A DNA stretch of 64,000 nt from Ferruginibacter sp. (GTDB lineage: Bacteria; Bacteroidota; Bacteroidia; Chitinophagales; Chitinophagaceae). The notes below the pieces were generated by a model that had not been told where the DNA came from, ran no database searches, and worked only from the letters and a program-made list of their open reading frames with translations. The stretch lies in assembly GCA_013141435.1 (NCBI GenBank), contig JABFQZ010000012.1:145960-209959 (forward strand), given 5' to 3'. A program made the translations under genes and the position numbers. Positions 35,636 to 45,611 of this stretch are shown here, piece after piece. Every line of letters begins with the position of its first letter. Position 1 is the stretch's first letter.

Positions 35636-37528
35636 ATGAGATATTTATTTTTAATACTTTCTTTCTTTTTTTCTGTAAAAGCAATAGCTCAGCTTAATAT
35701 AAATGAGTTGCAAAAAGAAAATGTAGATTTTAACAGAAGCTCGTCAGAATATATATATTTTAAACCAAGCATTAATACTTCTGCAAAAAATTTAGAAAAT
35801 AAAATCTATGATATTTTAAAACTTAGTTCTCAATATCAATTCAAACAACTTCGTTCTACTACAGACAATCAAAATAATTTACATATTAGATATGCTCAAT
35901 ACTATAAAAACTATAGAGTATGTCATGTAGAATTAATAGCCCACGATAAAAATGGTGTACTAAAATTTATAAATGGAATTATACCAACTAAACTTAACAA
36001 TACAGTAGAAATAAATGTTAGAGAAAATGCAGCCTTACAAACTGCATTGCTTCATTTTGGAGCACAAAAATATAGTTGGCAAAACGATGCTAAAAATAAT
36101 ATTTTACAAAATAGTAATACAACTTTGCCAAAAGCAGAATTAGTTTGGGTACAAAAAGATGGTGCTATTGATACTTATAATTACAACTCTTATATTCTTT
36201 GCTACAAATTTGATATAGTATCTTCAATACCATTCGATGCTAAAAGTATATTTGTAAATGCAAGTAGTGGCAAATATGAAAAATATATTCAATTAATGGC
36301 ACATTGTAATCCTGTTTCTGTATCTACTTCTTTTTATGGAAATCGAACAATATCTACACAATTATTGAGTGGTACCACATATAGGCTTGCCAATGATTGT
36401 AATACTGCAAAATTATATACAGTTAATTGGCCATTTAATACATATTTTCAAAAGGTAGGTAACACATGGTTAGATGATAGCTTAAGAGCAGCAGCAACCT
36501 CTCTTTGGGGTTTAGAGCAAACCTATTCTTACTTTAAAAATACTCATTACTATAATAGCTGGGATAACCAAAATGGGGATATTTATTCCTATGAAAATGC
36601 CCTCTTTTGCAATACAGCAAACTGCACACCTAACAATCCAAATAATGCATCGTTTTATAGAGGAACAATGAAAGTAGGTTGGGGAAGCAGCGGCTTATTT
36701 GACGATTGGAACTCTTTAGATATCATTGCCCACGAATTTACCCATGGTATTTCAGATACAATGGCACATTTAGTTTATCAAAACGAATCTGGTGCTTTAA
36801 ACGAATCGTTTTCAGATATTTTTGGCAATACAGTTCAGTTAGATGTATTGGGCAATGTAGCAAATGTTTGGCAAATAGGGGAAGATAGAACTAATTTTTC
36901 TGGAGGTTCATCTGCCCCAATTAGAGATATGGCAAACCCAAATAATTACTTTGATCCCGACACGTATTTAGGAACTTACTGGCAAAATTTTGCTACAAAT
37001 ACTAACGATCTTGGGGGTGTACATACCAACAGTGGTGTACAAAATTACATGTACTATTTACTTGCTGTTGGTGACAATGGCACAAACGATTTAGGTAACT
37101 ATTTTGCAGTAGAAGGTATTGGAATTACTAATGCAAGAAGAATAGCCTTTAAAGCATTGGTAGATTATTTTTTACCAAATTCTACACATCAAGATGCAAG
37201 AACAGCTTGGCTTTCGGCAGCCGAAGATTTATTTGGCATTTTTAGCCAAGAGTATAAGCAAGTTGCAAATGCTTGGTATGCGGTAGGTGTTTGTTCTAAT
37301 TCGGGCAACGAATTATTAGCCGATTGTGGTACTATAACTGCATATTCCGATAAAATATTTTATGGCTTTAAGTATATATTTTTGGGCTTATGTGGCAATC
37401 AAACCATAAACCCTGCTTCAAATATTGTATCGTACAAAGCAGGTACTATAATTACTTTAATGCCAGGTTTTACAGCCACTCAAGGTTCTAATTTTAGGGC
37501 AAGTATTGTAGATTGTGTGCCTCAATAA
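35636..37528 (+). CDS. Secreted M4 (thermolysin-like) metalloprotease
   Basis: The 630-residue protease has a signal peptide (to about residue 19) and an FTP/PepSY-type propeptide (about 25-215). The zinc site is His366-Glu367-x-x-His370 in 'HEFTHG', with third ligand Glu390 in 'NESFSD'. The transition-state histidine is probably His463 in 'GGVHTNSGVQNYMYY'. The C-terminal ~55 residues ('NQTINPASNIVSYKAGTIIT', 'LMPGFTATQGSNFRA') form the 3-coathanger type of outer-membrane/secretion module found in this phylum. It follows the fibre-like protein by only 3 bases, so the two are likely co-expressed. Confidence 0.92.
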   Translation: MRYLFLILSFFFSVKAIAQLNINELQKENVDFNRSSSEYIYFKPSINTSAKNLENKIYDILKLSSQYQFKQLRSTTDNQNNLHIRYAQYYKNYRVCHVELIAHDKNGVLKFINGIIPTKLNNTVEINVRENAALQTALLHFGAQKYSWQNDAKNNILQNSNTTLPKAELVWVQKDGAIDTYNYNSYILCYKFDIVSSIPFDAKSIFVNASSGKYEKYIQLMAHCNPVSVSTSFYGNRTISTQLLSGTTYRLANDCNTAKLYTVNWPFNTYFQKVGNTWLDDSLRAAATSLWGLEQTYSYFKNTHYYNSWDNQNGDIYSYENALFCNTANCTPNNPNNASFYRGTMKVGWGSSGLFDDWNSLDIIAHEFTHGISDTMAHLVYQNESGALNESFSDIFGNTVQLDVLGNVANVWQIGEDRTNFSGGSSAPIRDMANPNNYFDPDTYLGTYWQNFATNTNDLGGVHTNSGVQNYMYYLLAVGDNGTNDLGNYFAVEGIGITNARRIAFKALVDYFLPNSTHQDARTAWLSAAEDLFGIFSQEYKQVANAWYAVGVCSNSGNELLADCGTITAYSDKIFYGFKYIFLGLCGNQTINPASNIVSYKAGTIITLMPGFTATQGSNFRASIVDCVPQ

Positions 37529-37591
37529 AGTAATATGGCAAAATGTATTTATGTACTTTTTAAGATACTTTTTTCATCAATCAAAATTGCA

Positions 37592-39142
37592 TCAACTATA
37601 CTCACCAAATTCGCTACGTAATACATCAGCTATTTCGCCAAGTGTACAAAAATTTTCTACAGCTTCTACTACAATAGGCATTAAGTTTTGAGTGCTTTTT
37701 GCAGCAGTTGCAATATTTTTTAAACATTGCGATACTTTTAATTTATCTCTTTTAAGTTTAAACTTGGTCAATTTATCAATTTGTATTTTTTGAATATTTT
37801 CATCAATTTTTAATACAGGTGTTTTGTACATTTCTTCAGTTACAAATTTATTTACACCAACCGATATTTTTTTGCCACTTTCAATATCTTTCTGATATTG
37901 GTATGCACTTGCAGCTATTTCATTTTGCATAAATCCTTTTTCAATTGCCTCTACACTTCCACCAATGGCATCTATTTTTTCAATTAATTGCCATGCGGCT
38001 TTTTCTACTTCGATGGTAAGATTTTCTACAAAATAGCTACCTGCTAGTGGGTCAACAGTATCTGGTGCACCACTTTCAAATGCCACAATTTGTTGTGTAC
38101 GCAAGGCAATTTTGGCAGCTTCTTCGGTAGGCAAACTTAAAGCCTCATCATAGCCATTTGTATGCAAACTTTGGGTACCGCCCAATACAGCAGCAAGGGT
38201 TTGCAAGGTTACTCTACAAATATTATTTAAAGGTTGTTGAGCAGTAAGTGTACTACCACCAGTTTGGGTATGAAAACGAAGCATCATAGCTTTTTCGTCG
38301 GTAGCACCTAGGTCTTTCATTATTTGAGCCCACATTTTACGAGCAGCTCTAAATTTGGCTACCTCTTCAAATAAATTATTATGGGCATTAAAAAAAAACG
38401 AAAGTCGTTTGCCAAAAATATTTATATCAAGCCCTTTAGCAATTGCTGCTTGTACATAGGCTTTGCCATTGCTTAAGGTAAAAGCAATTTCTTGCACAGC
38501 CGTACTACCTGCCTCTCTTATATGATACCCTGATATTGATATAGTATTCCATTTAGGAACTTCCTTGCTACACCATTCAAATATATCGGTAATTATACGC
38601 ATAGATGGCTTTGGCGGATAAATATATGTACCTCTTGCTGCGTATTCTTTTAAAATATCGTTTTGTATAGTACCCGAAATTCTATTCAAATCTGCACCTT
38701 GTTTTTTTGCTAGTGCTACATAAAATGCAAGTAAAATAAAGCCAGATGCATTTATGGTCATTGATGTAGATACTTCTTCTAAATTTATGCCTGCAAATAA
38801 TTGCTCCATATCTTCAATACTATCGATTGCTACACCTACTTTTCCTACTTCTCCATCTGCCAAATCATTATCGCTATCGTACCCAATTTGGGTAGGTAAA
38901 TCAAATGCAACACTTAGCCCATTTACACCTTGGCTTAGTAAATAATGATAGCGTTTATTGCTTTCTTCGGCTGTAGAAAAACCTGCATATTGGCGCATAG
39001 TCCACATTTTACCTCGGTACATACTTGCTTGTACGCCACGTGTAAATGGAAACTCTCCAGCCAATGAATTATCTGTAGCAGCACTATTTGATGAAGTGTA
39101 TATTTCTTTTATTTCTATACCAGAGTCGTTTGTTATTTTCAT
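37592..39142 (-). CDS. Methylmalonyl-CoA mutase large (catalytic) subunit without B12 domain
   Basis: The 516-residue protein is the TIM-barrel acyl-CoA-binding domain of B12-dependent acyl-CoA mutases, without the C-terminal cobalamin domain of one-chain forms. Tyr42 ([18 protein letters not shown]), Arg170 ([12 protein letters not shown]) and His207 ([10 protein letters not shown]) correspond to the carboxylate-binding Tyr/Arg and catalytic His of methylmalonyl-CoA mutase. Isobutyryl-CoA mutases have Phe and Gln at the first two positions, so methylmalonyl-CoA is the likely substrate. It would interconvert methylmalonyl-CoA and succinyl-CoA. The separate B12-binding subunit is not within this window. 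Confidence 0.85.
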   Translation of the reverse strand: MKITNDSGIEIKEIYTSSNSAATDNSLAGEFPFTRGVQASMYRGKMWTMRQYAGFSTAEESNKRYHYLLSQGVNGLSVAFDLPTQIGYDSDNDLADGEVGKVGVAIDSIEDMEQLFAGINLEEVSTSMTINASGFILLAFYVALAKKQGADLNRISGTIQNDILKEYAARGTYIYPPKPSMRIITDIFEWCSKEVPKWNTISISGYHIREAGSTAVQEIAFTLSNGKAYVQAAIAKGLDINIFGKRLSFFFNAHNNLFEEVAKFRAARKMWAQIMKDLGATDEKAMMLRFHTQTGGSTLTAQQPLNNICRVTLQTLAAVLGGTQSLHTNGYDEALSLPTEEAAKIALRTQQIVAFESGAPDTVDPLAGSYFVENLTIEVEKAAWQLIEKIDAIGGSVEAIEKGFMQNEIAASAYQYQKDIESGKKISVGVNKFVTEEMYKTPVLKIDENIQKIQIDKLTKFKLKRDKLKVSQCLKNIATAAKSTQNLMPIVVEAVENFCTLGEIADVLRSEFGEYS

Positions 39143-39145
39143 TAT

Positions 39146-39197
39146 AGTATTGAGATGTTAGTATTGAGTATTGAGATGCTAGTATTGAGATTAGTAT
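39146..39197. repeat. Short imperfect tandem repeat
   Basis: About four imperfect copies of a 10-14 base unit (TAGTATTGAGATG-type) lie in a row just upstream of the mutase start. It looks like slippage expansion. A regulatory role is not evident. Confidence 0.55.
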
Positions 39198-39281
39198 TTC
39201 AAATAGTTTAACTTTCTGAAAATAATAAGGATTGAAAATAGAATGTTATTAATTATTCATTATCTGTTAATTAATTATACA

Positions 39282-39791
39282 TTATCCTTCTTTCATTACT
39301 TCTTTAGCTTCATGTTGCAATGCATCTAATACATAACTATTTAGCTCTGTATTTTGTGCAATGCTGTATTCCATTATTCTTTTGCTTAAATCTAACGATG
39401 TAGCTTGCGGAGGCAACATAGCTGCCAATTGGTTTATTACATATATGTTTTGATCTTTTAGTTTTGTAATAGCTGTCCATATTTCTTTGCTAACATATAT
39501 TTGTTGGCTTGTATTGTATTCATATTCTGCCTTTATATTTTGTATAAGTACACCATGCATTATTGCTGCACTTTCTCCTTGCACTTCGGAGCTGCTTACC
39601 AAGCTTTTTAGCCCAGTTCTTTCGGCAAATACTGTTAACCTTTCGTAAGCTAGCAATTGTAATTTTTTGTTTTCGGGGTTAGCTTTTTTTAGATAATCTT
39701 TTAATTGTAAAAGTTCCCAAATTAAATAACCAATTGCAGCCAAGCAAGCAAATAGTAATATTGATGTGCCATTTTTCAAAAAATCATCCAT
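39282..39791 (-). CDS. Membrane-anchored protein of unknown function
   Basis: I do not recognise this 169-residue protein with certainty. It has one N-terminal transmembrane segment (about residues 8-28, 'GTSILLFACLAAIGYLIWELL'), then a soluble alpha-helical part with 'ENKKLQLLAYERLTVFAERTGLKSLV'. Homologues of this pattern are common as hypotheticals in Bacteroidota, often called DUF7935-like. It lies upstream of the mutase gene on the same strand with a 139-bp gap containing a short tandem repeat. Confidence 0.75.
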   Translation of the reverse strand: MDDFLKNGTSILLFACLAAIGYLIWELLQLKDYLKKANPENKKLQLLAYERLTVFAERTGLKSLVSSSEVQGESAAIMHGVLIQNIKAEYEYNTSQQIYVSKEIWTAITKLKDQNIYVINQLAAMLPPQATSLDLSKRIMEYSIAQNTELNSYVLDALQHEAKEVMKEG

Positions 39792-39943
39792 TTTTATTTT
39801 TTTTAGAATGTAAAAATAAAGAAAAACAAATTAGAATATATAAATGCTAGCTTGTGTGCATATACAATCTAAAAGCTGCTTACAATTTTCCTCAAACTTC
39901 TTAATTTTTCTACACAATAAAAGTAAAATTGAAATACAAATGA

Positions 39944-40054
39944 TAAGTGTAGCCCGGATAGTAGTGGAAACCATAGCGTAGCGGAGGTTGAAACGGATAG
40001 CCGGAAAACAATGCCCAACAAAGGTTTTGAGCTCATGCTCCTAAGAAACACTTA
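39944..40054. repeat. Structured dispersed-repeat-like element
   Basis: This 111-base stretch is far richer in G+C than its surroundings. An outer stem TAAGTGT (39944-39950) / ACACTTA (40048-40054) encloses a CCGG...CCGG pair (39954-39957 / 40001-40004), an inner AACC...GGTT stem (39969 / 39986 region) flanked by GTGGAAA and GAAACGGATAG, and a small GAGC-tcat-GCTC hairpin (40029-40040). The 'AGCCCGGATAG...GGAAACC...GGTTGAAACGGATAGCCGG' plan matches a repeat I recall from many Bacteroidota genomes. I cannot confirm it here. No protein frame of note is present. Confidence 0.5.
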
Positions 40055-40104
40055 CAATTTATTGCTAAAGTTTTCTCACATTTTCTGCTTAAATCATAAA
40101 CCAT

Positions 40105-40112
40105 TAAATTTG
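40105..40112 (+). promoter_or_regulatory. Probable glnS -7 promoter element
   Basis: TAAATTTG fully matches TAnnTTTG, 16 bases before the start codon at 40129. A short leader is implied. Confidence 0.45.
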
Positions 40113-40128
40113 CCATTCAATTAAAATT

Positions 40129-41787
40129 ATGAGTGAAGAAAAAAGCCTCAATTTTTTGGAGGAAATTATTGAAAAAGACTTGGCAGATGGTAAATATACA
40201 TCTATCGTAACTCGGTTTCCGCCAGAGCCTAATGGCTATTTGCACATGGGGCATGCTACAAGTATTTGTTTAAATTTTGGACTAACAAAAAAGTATGCTG
40301 GCTATACCAACCTAAGGTTTGATGATACCAACCCAGTTACAGAAGATACAGAATATGTAGATAGTATAAAAGAAGATATACAATGGCTTGGTTTTGAGTG
40401 GAAACAGGAATTGTATGCATCGGATTATTTTGATACCTTATATAAATACGCTGTAACACTTATAAATAAAGGGCTTGCTTATGTAGATGATAATACTGCA
40501 GAGCATATTGCTGCCCAAAAAGGTACACATACCGAAGCCGGAATTGATAGTGTATATAGGCAAAGAAGTATTGCCGAAAATTTGGATTTATTTGCTCGTA
40601 TGAAGGCAGGTGAGTTTGCCGATGGCGAAAAAATATTGCGTGCAAAAATAGATATGGCGCATACAAATATGCTAATGCGTGACCCACTCATTTATCGTAT
40701 AAAACATACACACCACCACCGTACTGGCAATAAATGGTGTATTTACCCTATGTACGATTTTGCGCATGGGCAAAGCGATTCTATAGAAAATATTACTCAT
40801 TCTATATGCACTTTAGAGTTTATACCTCACAGAGAATTGTATGATTGGTTTATTGAAAAATTAGAAATATTTCCATCTCATCAATACGAATTTGCACGCC
40901 GCAATTTATCATATACTGTTATGAGCAAGCGTAAGCTGAAGCAATTGGTAGAAGATAAGCATGTAGCAGGCTGGGACGATCCTCGTATGCCTACCATTAG
41001 TGGTATGCGCCGTAGAGGGTTTACACCACAAAGTATTCGTACATTTTGCGATAAAGTGGGCATTGCAAAAAGAGAAAATATTATTGATTTTAGCTTGCTC
41101 GAATTTTGTTTGAGAGAAGATTTAAACCTTACAGCACTGCGGGCTATGGCTGTACTTGACCCTTTAAAATTAATTATAACTAACTACGAAGAAGGAAAAA
41201 CGGAACAACTTGTAAGCGAAAATGGACCAGATGAAGCTTACGGCACTCGTATTGTTCCTTTTAGCAAAGCGCTTTGGATAGAAAGAGAAGATTTTATGGA
41301 AGAAGCAGCAAAAAAATGGTTTAGGTTTGCGCCTGGTGCAAGTGTACGACTAAAAAGTGCTTACATACTACGTTGCGATACTTTTGATAAAGATGAAACG
41401 GGAAAAGTAACAGTAATACATTGCACCTATTTTCCTGAAAGTAAAAGTGGTAACGATACAAGTGGCATAGCCGTAAAAGGTACCATACATTGGGTATGTG
41501 CTACTCATGCAGCTATTGCCGAAGTGCGCATGTACGATAGATTATTTAAAGTAGAAATCCCAAGCAGCGAAGAAGGCGATTTTAAAGATTATATAAATGA
41601 AAATTCGTTAACTATTACACAAGCATATATTGAGCCATCTCTTATAAATGCAACAATGCAAAATAGGTTTCAATTTTTGCGCAAAGGATATTTTTGTTTG
41701 GATAAAGAAAGTACAAAAGATAAAATAATTTTTAATAGAACAGTAACTTTAAAAGATGCATGGGCAAAAGAAGTGAAGAAAAGTTGA
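40129..41787 (+). CDS. glnS: Glutaminyl-tRNA synthetase
   Basis: GlnRS charges tRNA-Gln with glutamine. The 552-residue class I enzyme has 'PPEPNGYLHMGHATS' with the HIGH-type motif at residues 39-42, and the KMSKS-type loop VMSKRKL around residue 265. The C-terminal anticodon-binding beta-barrels contain 'HCTYFPESKSGND' and 'IAVKGTIHWV'. The fused active-site and C-terminal pattern distinguishes it from the GltX family (about 480-500 residues without the barrels). Confidence 0.96.
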   Translation: MSEEKSLNFLEEIIEKDLADGKYTSIVTRFPPEPNGYLHMGHATSICLNFGLTKKYAGYTNLRFDDTNPVTEDTEYVDSIKEDIQWLGFEWKQELYASDYFDTLYKYAVTLINKGLAYVDDNTAEHIAAQKGTHTEAGIDSVYRQRSIAENLDLFARMKAGEFADGEKILRAKIDMAHTNMLMRDPLIYRIKHTHHHRTGNKWCIYPMYDFAHGQSDSIENITHSICTLEFIPHRELYDWFIEKLEIFPSHQYEFARRNLSYTVMSKRKLKQLVEDKHVAGWDDPRMPTISGMRRRGFTPQSIRTFCDKVGIAKRENIIDFSLLEFCLREDLNLTALRAMAVLDPLKLIITNYEEGKTEQLVSENGPDEAYGTRIVPFSKALWIEREDFMEEAAKKWFRFAPGASVRLKSAYILRCDTFDKDETGKVTVIHCTYFPESKSGNDTSGIAVKGTIHWVCATHAAIAEVRMYDRLFKVEIPSSEEGDFKDYINENSLTITQAYIEPSLINATMQNRFQFLRKGYFCLDKESTKDKIIFNRTVTLKDAWAKEVKKS

Positions 41788-41846
41788 AAGTTAAATGATA
41801 AACTTTCATTTATAAACTAACTTCAACCTACCAACAATCAACAGAG

Positions 41847-43097
41847 ATGACAAACGCATCTATAATTACCATTGGCGATGAACTTTTAATTGGCCAAGTA
41901 ATAGATACCAATAGTGCTTTAATAGCACAGCAAATGAATAATGCTGGTTTTGTAGTAACCCGTAGAGTGGCTGTAGGAGACGATTATGAAGCAATTGAAA
42001 CTGCTTTATCTGAAGAGAAAAAGCACAGCGATATTATATTAATCACTGGTGGGCTTGGCCCAACTGCCGATGACATTACTAAACCATTGCTTTGCAAATA
42101 TTTTGGTGGAAAAATGATTGTAAACGATGTTGTTTTAGAAAACATAACTGCAATTTTTAAAGCAATAAAAAAACAACTTACTAGCCGTAATATAAAACAA
42201 GCCGAAGTGCCAGATGTATGCACTGTATTGCCTAATAAAATAGGTACTGCACCTGGAATGGTTTTTTACGAAACAATAAATAAAACCGAAAAAGTATTTA
42301 TAAGTATGCCAGGAGTGCCTCAAGAAATGAAAGGTATTATGGTTGATGAAGTAATACCCTTACTTCAAGCAAAATACAAAACCACTAAAATAGAACATAG
42401 AACATTATTATGTGCTGATGTAGGCGAAAGTACTTTGGCCGATATACTTTCAGATTTTGAAGAAAAATTACCACTTACTATTAAACTTGCGTACTTACCA
42501 AATTATAGTATGGTACGATTAAGATTAACAGAAATTGATGCCTTAAAATCTAATATTGGCAATTACTTTATTGCACTTCAAAACATTGTAAAAGAATACT
42601 TGGTTACAACAGAAGATGAGTCAATGGAACAAGTTTTAGGTAAGCTTTTAAAAGTAAAAGGTAAAACAATGTGTACTGCCGAAAGCTGCACAGGAGGATA
42701 CATAGCACATTTAATAACAAGCATAGCAGGTTCATCGTCATTTTACGATGGTAGTGTAATTAGTTATTCGTACCAAGCTAAAGAAGATTTGGTGCATGTA
42801 AATAATATTACTTTAATAGAAAAAGGAGCAGTAAGCGAAGATGTTGTAAAAGAAATGGCTGCTGGTGTTTTAAAAAATATACACTCCGATTATGCAATAG
42901 CAGTATCTGGCATTATGGGACCCGATGGAGGCTTGCCCGATAAACCAGTAGGAACTGTTTGGATTTGTGTAGGATCAAAAAATAATTTGAAAGCACACAA
43001 ATTTCGTTTTAGATATGATAGAGAATTAAACATAAAACTAACAGCAACAAATGCATTAAATATGTTGCGCAAATTTATTTTGGATGAAGAAGATTAA
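41847..43097 (+). CDS. cinA: CinA / nicotinamide-nucleotide amidase
   Basis: The 416-residue protein has the N-terminal MoCF/COG1058-type domain ('[27 protein letters not shown]', '[15 protein letters not shown]') and the C-terminal CinA amidase domain ('[34 protein letters not shown]' in parts, '[13 protein letters not shown]'). The C-terminal domain deamidates NMN in pyridine-nucleotide recycling, and the N-terminal domain has ADP-ribose pyrophosphatase activity in studied relatives. Its stop codon overlaps that of convergent sdaA by 3-4 bases (a shared TTAA). Confidence 0.93.
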   Translation: MTNASIITIGDELLIGQVIDTNSALIAQQMNNAGFVVTRRVAVGDDYEAIETALSEEKKHSDIILITGGLGPTADDITKPLLCKYFGGKMIVNDVVLENITAIFKAIKKQLTSRNIKQAEVPDVCTVLPNKIGTAPGMVFYETINKTEKVFISMPGVPQEMKGIMVDEVIPLLQAKYKTTKIEHRTLLCADVGESTLADILSDFEEKLPLTIKLAYLPNYSMVRLRLTEIDALKSNIGNYFIALQNIVKEYLVTTEDESMEQVLGKLLKVKGKTMCTAESCTGGYIAHLITSIAGSSSFYDGSVISYSYQAKEDLVHVNNITLIEKGAVSEDVVKEMAAGVLKNIHSDYAIAVSGIMGPDGGLPDKPVGTVWICVGSKNNLKAHKFRFRYDRELNIKLTATNALNMLRKFILDEED

Positions 43098-44536
43098 CAC
43101 TCAGGCAAACTAATAGGAATATTTATGGCTAAACCACCATCGGCAGTTTCTTTATATTTGCTATTCATATCCAAAGCTGTATCCCACATGGTTTTTATTA
43201 CTGCATCTAAACTAACTTTTGCAAAATCTGGTGTGCTTTGTAAAGCAAGTTGGCAGGCTGTTATAGCTTTTATTGCTCCCATAGTATTTCGTTCAATGCA
43301 AGGTATTTGTACAAGGCCACCAATTGGGTCGCATGTCATACCAAGATGATGCTCCATTGCTATTTCGGCAGCCATTAAAACTTGCCTTTGTGTACCACCA
43401 AGGGCTTCGGTAAGTGCACCAGCTGCCATTGCACTGCTTACACCAATTTCGGCTTGACATCCTCCCATGGCGGCAGATATAGTTGCTCCCTTTTTAAATA
43501 TACTCCCAATTTCAGATGCTGTTAATAAAAATTTGATAATTTTATCATCATCATTACCATCACAAAAAACAATGAAATATTGTAAAACAGCAGGTATTAC
43601 TCCAGCAGCTCCATTAGTTGGAGCAGTTACTACTCTTCCAAATGAGGCATTTTCTTCATTTACTGCCAATGCAAAACAGCTTACCCAATCTAAAATATAA
43701 GTAAACTTTTGTCCACCTTGTTTTATTTGCAAAACCCATTCATTGTAATTAGTATATGGCTTATTTTCTAATAATTTTTTGTTTGCATCAAATGCTCTAC
43801 GTTTTACATTTAAGCCTCCAGGCAAATATCCTTGTGTATTACAACCTTTGTACATACACTCTTTCATTACATTCCATATATTTAAAATACCATTTTTTGT
43901 TTCGGAATCGCTACGCCAGCACATTTCGTTTTCTAGTACAATTTCATGTATTGATAGTCCTGTTTTTCGGCACCAATGCAATAATTCATCGGCAGTATTT
44001 ATGGGAAAAGGCAAAATTGCATCGGCAGTTAATTTGCCAATTGTTTCGTTATTCTTATTTTTTTCTTGCTCTACAAAACCACCACCAATGGAGTAATAGG
44101 TTTCGGCAAAACTATTTCCATTGTTACATTTAACTAAAAAAGTAAGTGCATTTGGGTGATATGGCAATGTTTCCGAAAATAAAAATTCAATATCTTCTGT
44201 TGGTATAAAATTAATTTCATGTTTGCCAGCAAGTATCAATTTTTGCATTAAACTTATATCGGTAATTTTTGCATTCAAATTGTCGGTATTAAATGTAACT
44301 GGGTCAAATCCGCTGAGACCAAGCTGCACAGCAATATCGGTACCATGACCTACACCTGTTTTGGCTAAAGAGCCATATAACAATACTTCTACCGATACAA
44401 CATCTTGCAGTATTTTTTTTTCTTGCAATAAAGTTGTAAACATTTGTGCTGCACGCCAAGGTCCAAGTGTATGGCTACTGCTAGGTCCTATGCCAATTTT
44501 AAACATATCAAAAATTGAAATAGATTCGTGTTTCAT
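43094..44536 (-). CDS. sdaA: L-serine ammonia-lyase (iron-sulfur, single chain)
   Basis: The enzyme converts L-serine to pyruvate and ammonia with a [4Fe-4S] cluster. The 480-residue protein combines the beta-domain at the N-terminus ('[24 protein letters not shown]') and the alpha-domain at the C-terminus ('[35 protein letters not shown]' in parts, '[19 protein letters not shown]'). The cluster cysteines are the Cys of 'GGCQAE' and those of '[13 protein letters not shown]'. The length is near the usual 450-460, with a modest extension in the middle. Confidence 0.94.
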   Translation of the reverse strand: MKHESISIFDMFKIGIGPSSSHTLGPWRAAQMFTTLLQEKKILQDVVSVEVLLYGSLAKTGVGHGTDIAVQLGLSGFDPVTFNTDNLNAKITDISLMQKLILAGKHEINFIPTEDIEFLFSETLPYHPNALTFLVKCNNGNSFAETYYSIGGGFVEQEKNKNNETIGKLTADAILPFPINTADELLHWCRKTGLSIHEIVLENEMCWRSDSETKNGILNIWNVMKECMYKGCNTQGYLPGGLNVKRRAFDANKKLLENKPYTNYNEWVLQIKQGGQKFTYILDWVSCFALAVNEENASFGRVVTAPTNGAAGVIPAVLQYFIVFCDGNDDDKIIKFLLTASEIGSIFKKGATISAAMGGCQAEIGVSSAMAAGALTEALGGTQRQVLMAAEIAMEHHLGMTCDPIGGLVQIPCIERNTMGAIKAITACQLALQSTPDFAKVSLDAVIKTMWDTALDMNSKYKETADGGLAINIPISLPEC

Positions 44537-44590
44537 GTGTTTAAAATATTGTGTTACGTAAATAAATATTGCTAAAAAAAATACGATATT

Positions 44591-44619
44591 AAAAAAAAAG
44601 CTCCGATAATATCAGAGCT
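44591..44619 (-). terminator. Terminator of the FKBP lipoprotein gene
   Basis: On the minus strand AGCTCTGAT-att-ATCGGAGCT forms a near-perfect hairpin (one mismatch) followed by nine T. It lies 22 bases past the stop codon of the FKBP gene. Confidence 0.9.
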
Positions 44620-44641
44620 AATTTAATGTAAAGTATTATAT

Positions 44642-45142
44642 TTAATATACACCAAGTAAAGAAATTCTAAATTTTAAATAAGAATTAGCAGGTATAGATG
44701 AACCTTGTGCATTTGCACCGTAACCCAACGCTGGTGGAATATATAAAGTAACTGTACCTCCTGCTTTTACAAGTGGTAAAACAGTTTGCCAACCAGTAAT
44801 AAGCGAACTTAAAGTGAATTGAGAAACACTACCAGGAGTAGAAGAATCAAAAACAGCTCCATCTGTTGTGCCATTTATTAAATTACCAATATAAGTTAAG
44901 CCTATTGATGAACAAATATTAGGCGATACGCCTGTACCTTGAGTATTTATTACATAAAACATGCCGTTTTTTTCAGTAGCATTTGTAATATTATTTGCTG
45001 CTAAATAATTTTGCAAATACACTTTTTGCGAATCGGCAGCTACAGCTGTAGGTGCGGCAATTGTACAATCAGTGTTAGATGTTTTTGTACAAGAAGTAAA
45101 AACAGCAATTGTTATAGCTGTAATAAAAAACCATTTTTTCAT
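44642..45142 (-). CDS. FKBP-type peptidyl-prolyl isomerase lipoprotein
   Basis: The 166-residue protein has a lipoprotein signal peptide ending in Cys18 (AVFTSC), followed by a short spacer and an FKBP domain of about 110 residues. Recognisable pieces are 'GTGVSPNICSSIGLTYIGNLINGTTDGAVFDSS' in parts, 'LITGWQTVLPLVKAGGTVTLYIPPALGYGANAQG' in parts, and 'LKFRISLLGV'. It probably catalyses prolyl isomerisation of envelope proteins in the periplasm. It has its own strong terminator. Confidence 0.9.
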   Translation of the reverse strand: MKKWFFITAITIAVFTSCTKTSNTDCTIAAPTAVAADSQKVYLQNYLAANNITNATEKNGMFYVINTQGTGVSPNICSSIGLTYIGNLINGTTDGAVFDSSTPGSVSQFTLSSLITGWQTVLPLVKAGGTVTLYIPPALGYGANAQGSSIPANSYLKFRISLLGVY

Positions 45143-45175
45143 AATTTGTATTTTGTTTTTAGTAAGAGTCTAATT

Positions 45176-45514
45176 TTAATGAATTTGCTGCTTCGTTTTT
45201 TTTTGTTTGTGTTTTAATTCTAAATAAACTTGTTCATTCAGTTCCCATTTAAAATGCATACGGGCAACTGCATAAAAAAATATTAAAATAAGTATAGCAA
45301 TAAAAATCACTACAAATGTTTGCCAATTAGTATTAGAAATTTTTGTGTACCACTCTGGTAAAAAGAAATATACACATCCAATAAAAAGCAATATCGGCAA
45401 ACCAAATATACTAGCCATTGGTAACCCACGCCAAAATTTGTTCCAAAATTTGCTATATTCTATTCTATTTAGCTCCCAAAAGTGAATAAATTTTAACTCA
45501 TCAGCTGTTAACAT
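45176..45514 (-). CDS. Small membrane protein of unknown function
   Basis: This 112-residue protein has two hydrophobic segments (about 35-53 'IFGLPILLFIGCVYFFLPEW' and 68-88 'VVIFIAILILIFFYAVARM') separated by a short loop and a charged C-terminus ending KKTKQQIH. I do not recognise a family. It lies between the FKBP gene and the divergent HU-CCDC81 gene. Confidence 0.7.
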   Translation of the reverse strand: MLTADELKFIHFWELNRIEYSKFWNKFWRGLPMASIFGLPILLFIGCVYFFLPEWYTKISNTNWQTFVVIFIAILILIFFYAVARMHFKWELNEQVYLELKHKQKKTKQQIH

Positions 45515-45611
45515 GGTTCAAAATTAAATCAAAAAAATGTAATGCTTGGCTATATTATTTTTTACTTGTAGGTTTGTTGCTCAAAACAATTCAAAATACC
45601 CATACAAACAG

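Larger units (their letters stand above)
39792..40128. other. 337-bp intergenic region upstream of glnS
   Basis: This divergent intergenic region contains the structured GC-rich element at 39944-40054 and a glnS -7 element at 40105-40112. I see no gene. The rest is AT-rich. Confidence 0.7.

Noticed and set aside
37592..39142. Isobutyryl-CoA mutase
   Set aside because: The positions that are Phe and Gln in isobutyryl-CoA mutases are Tyr42 and Arg170 here, matching methylmalonyl-CoA mutase.
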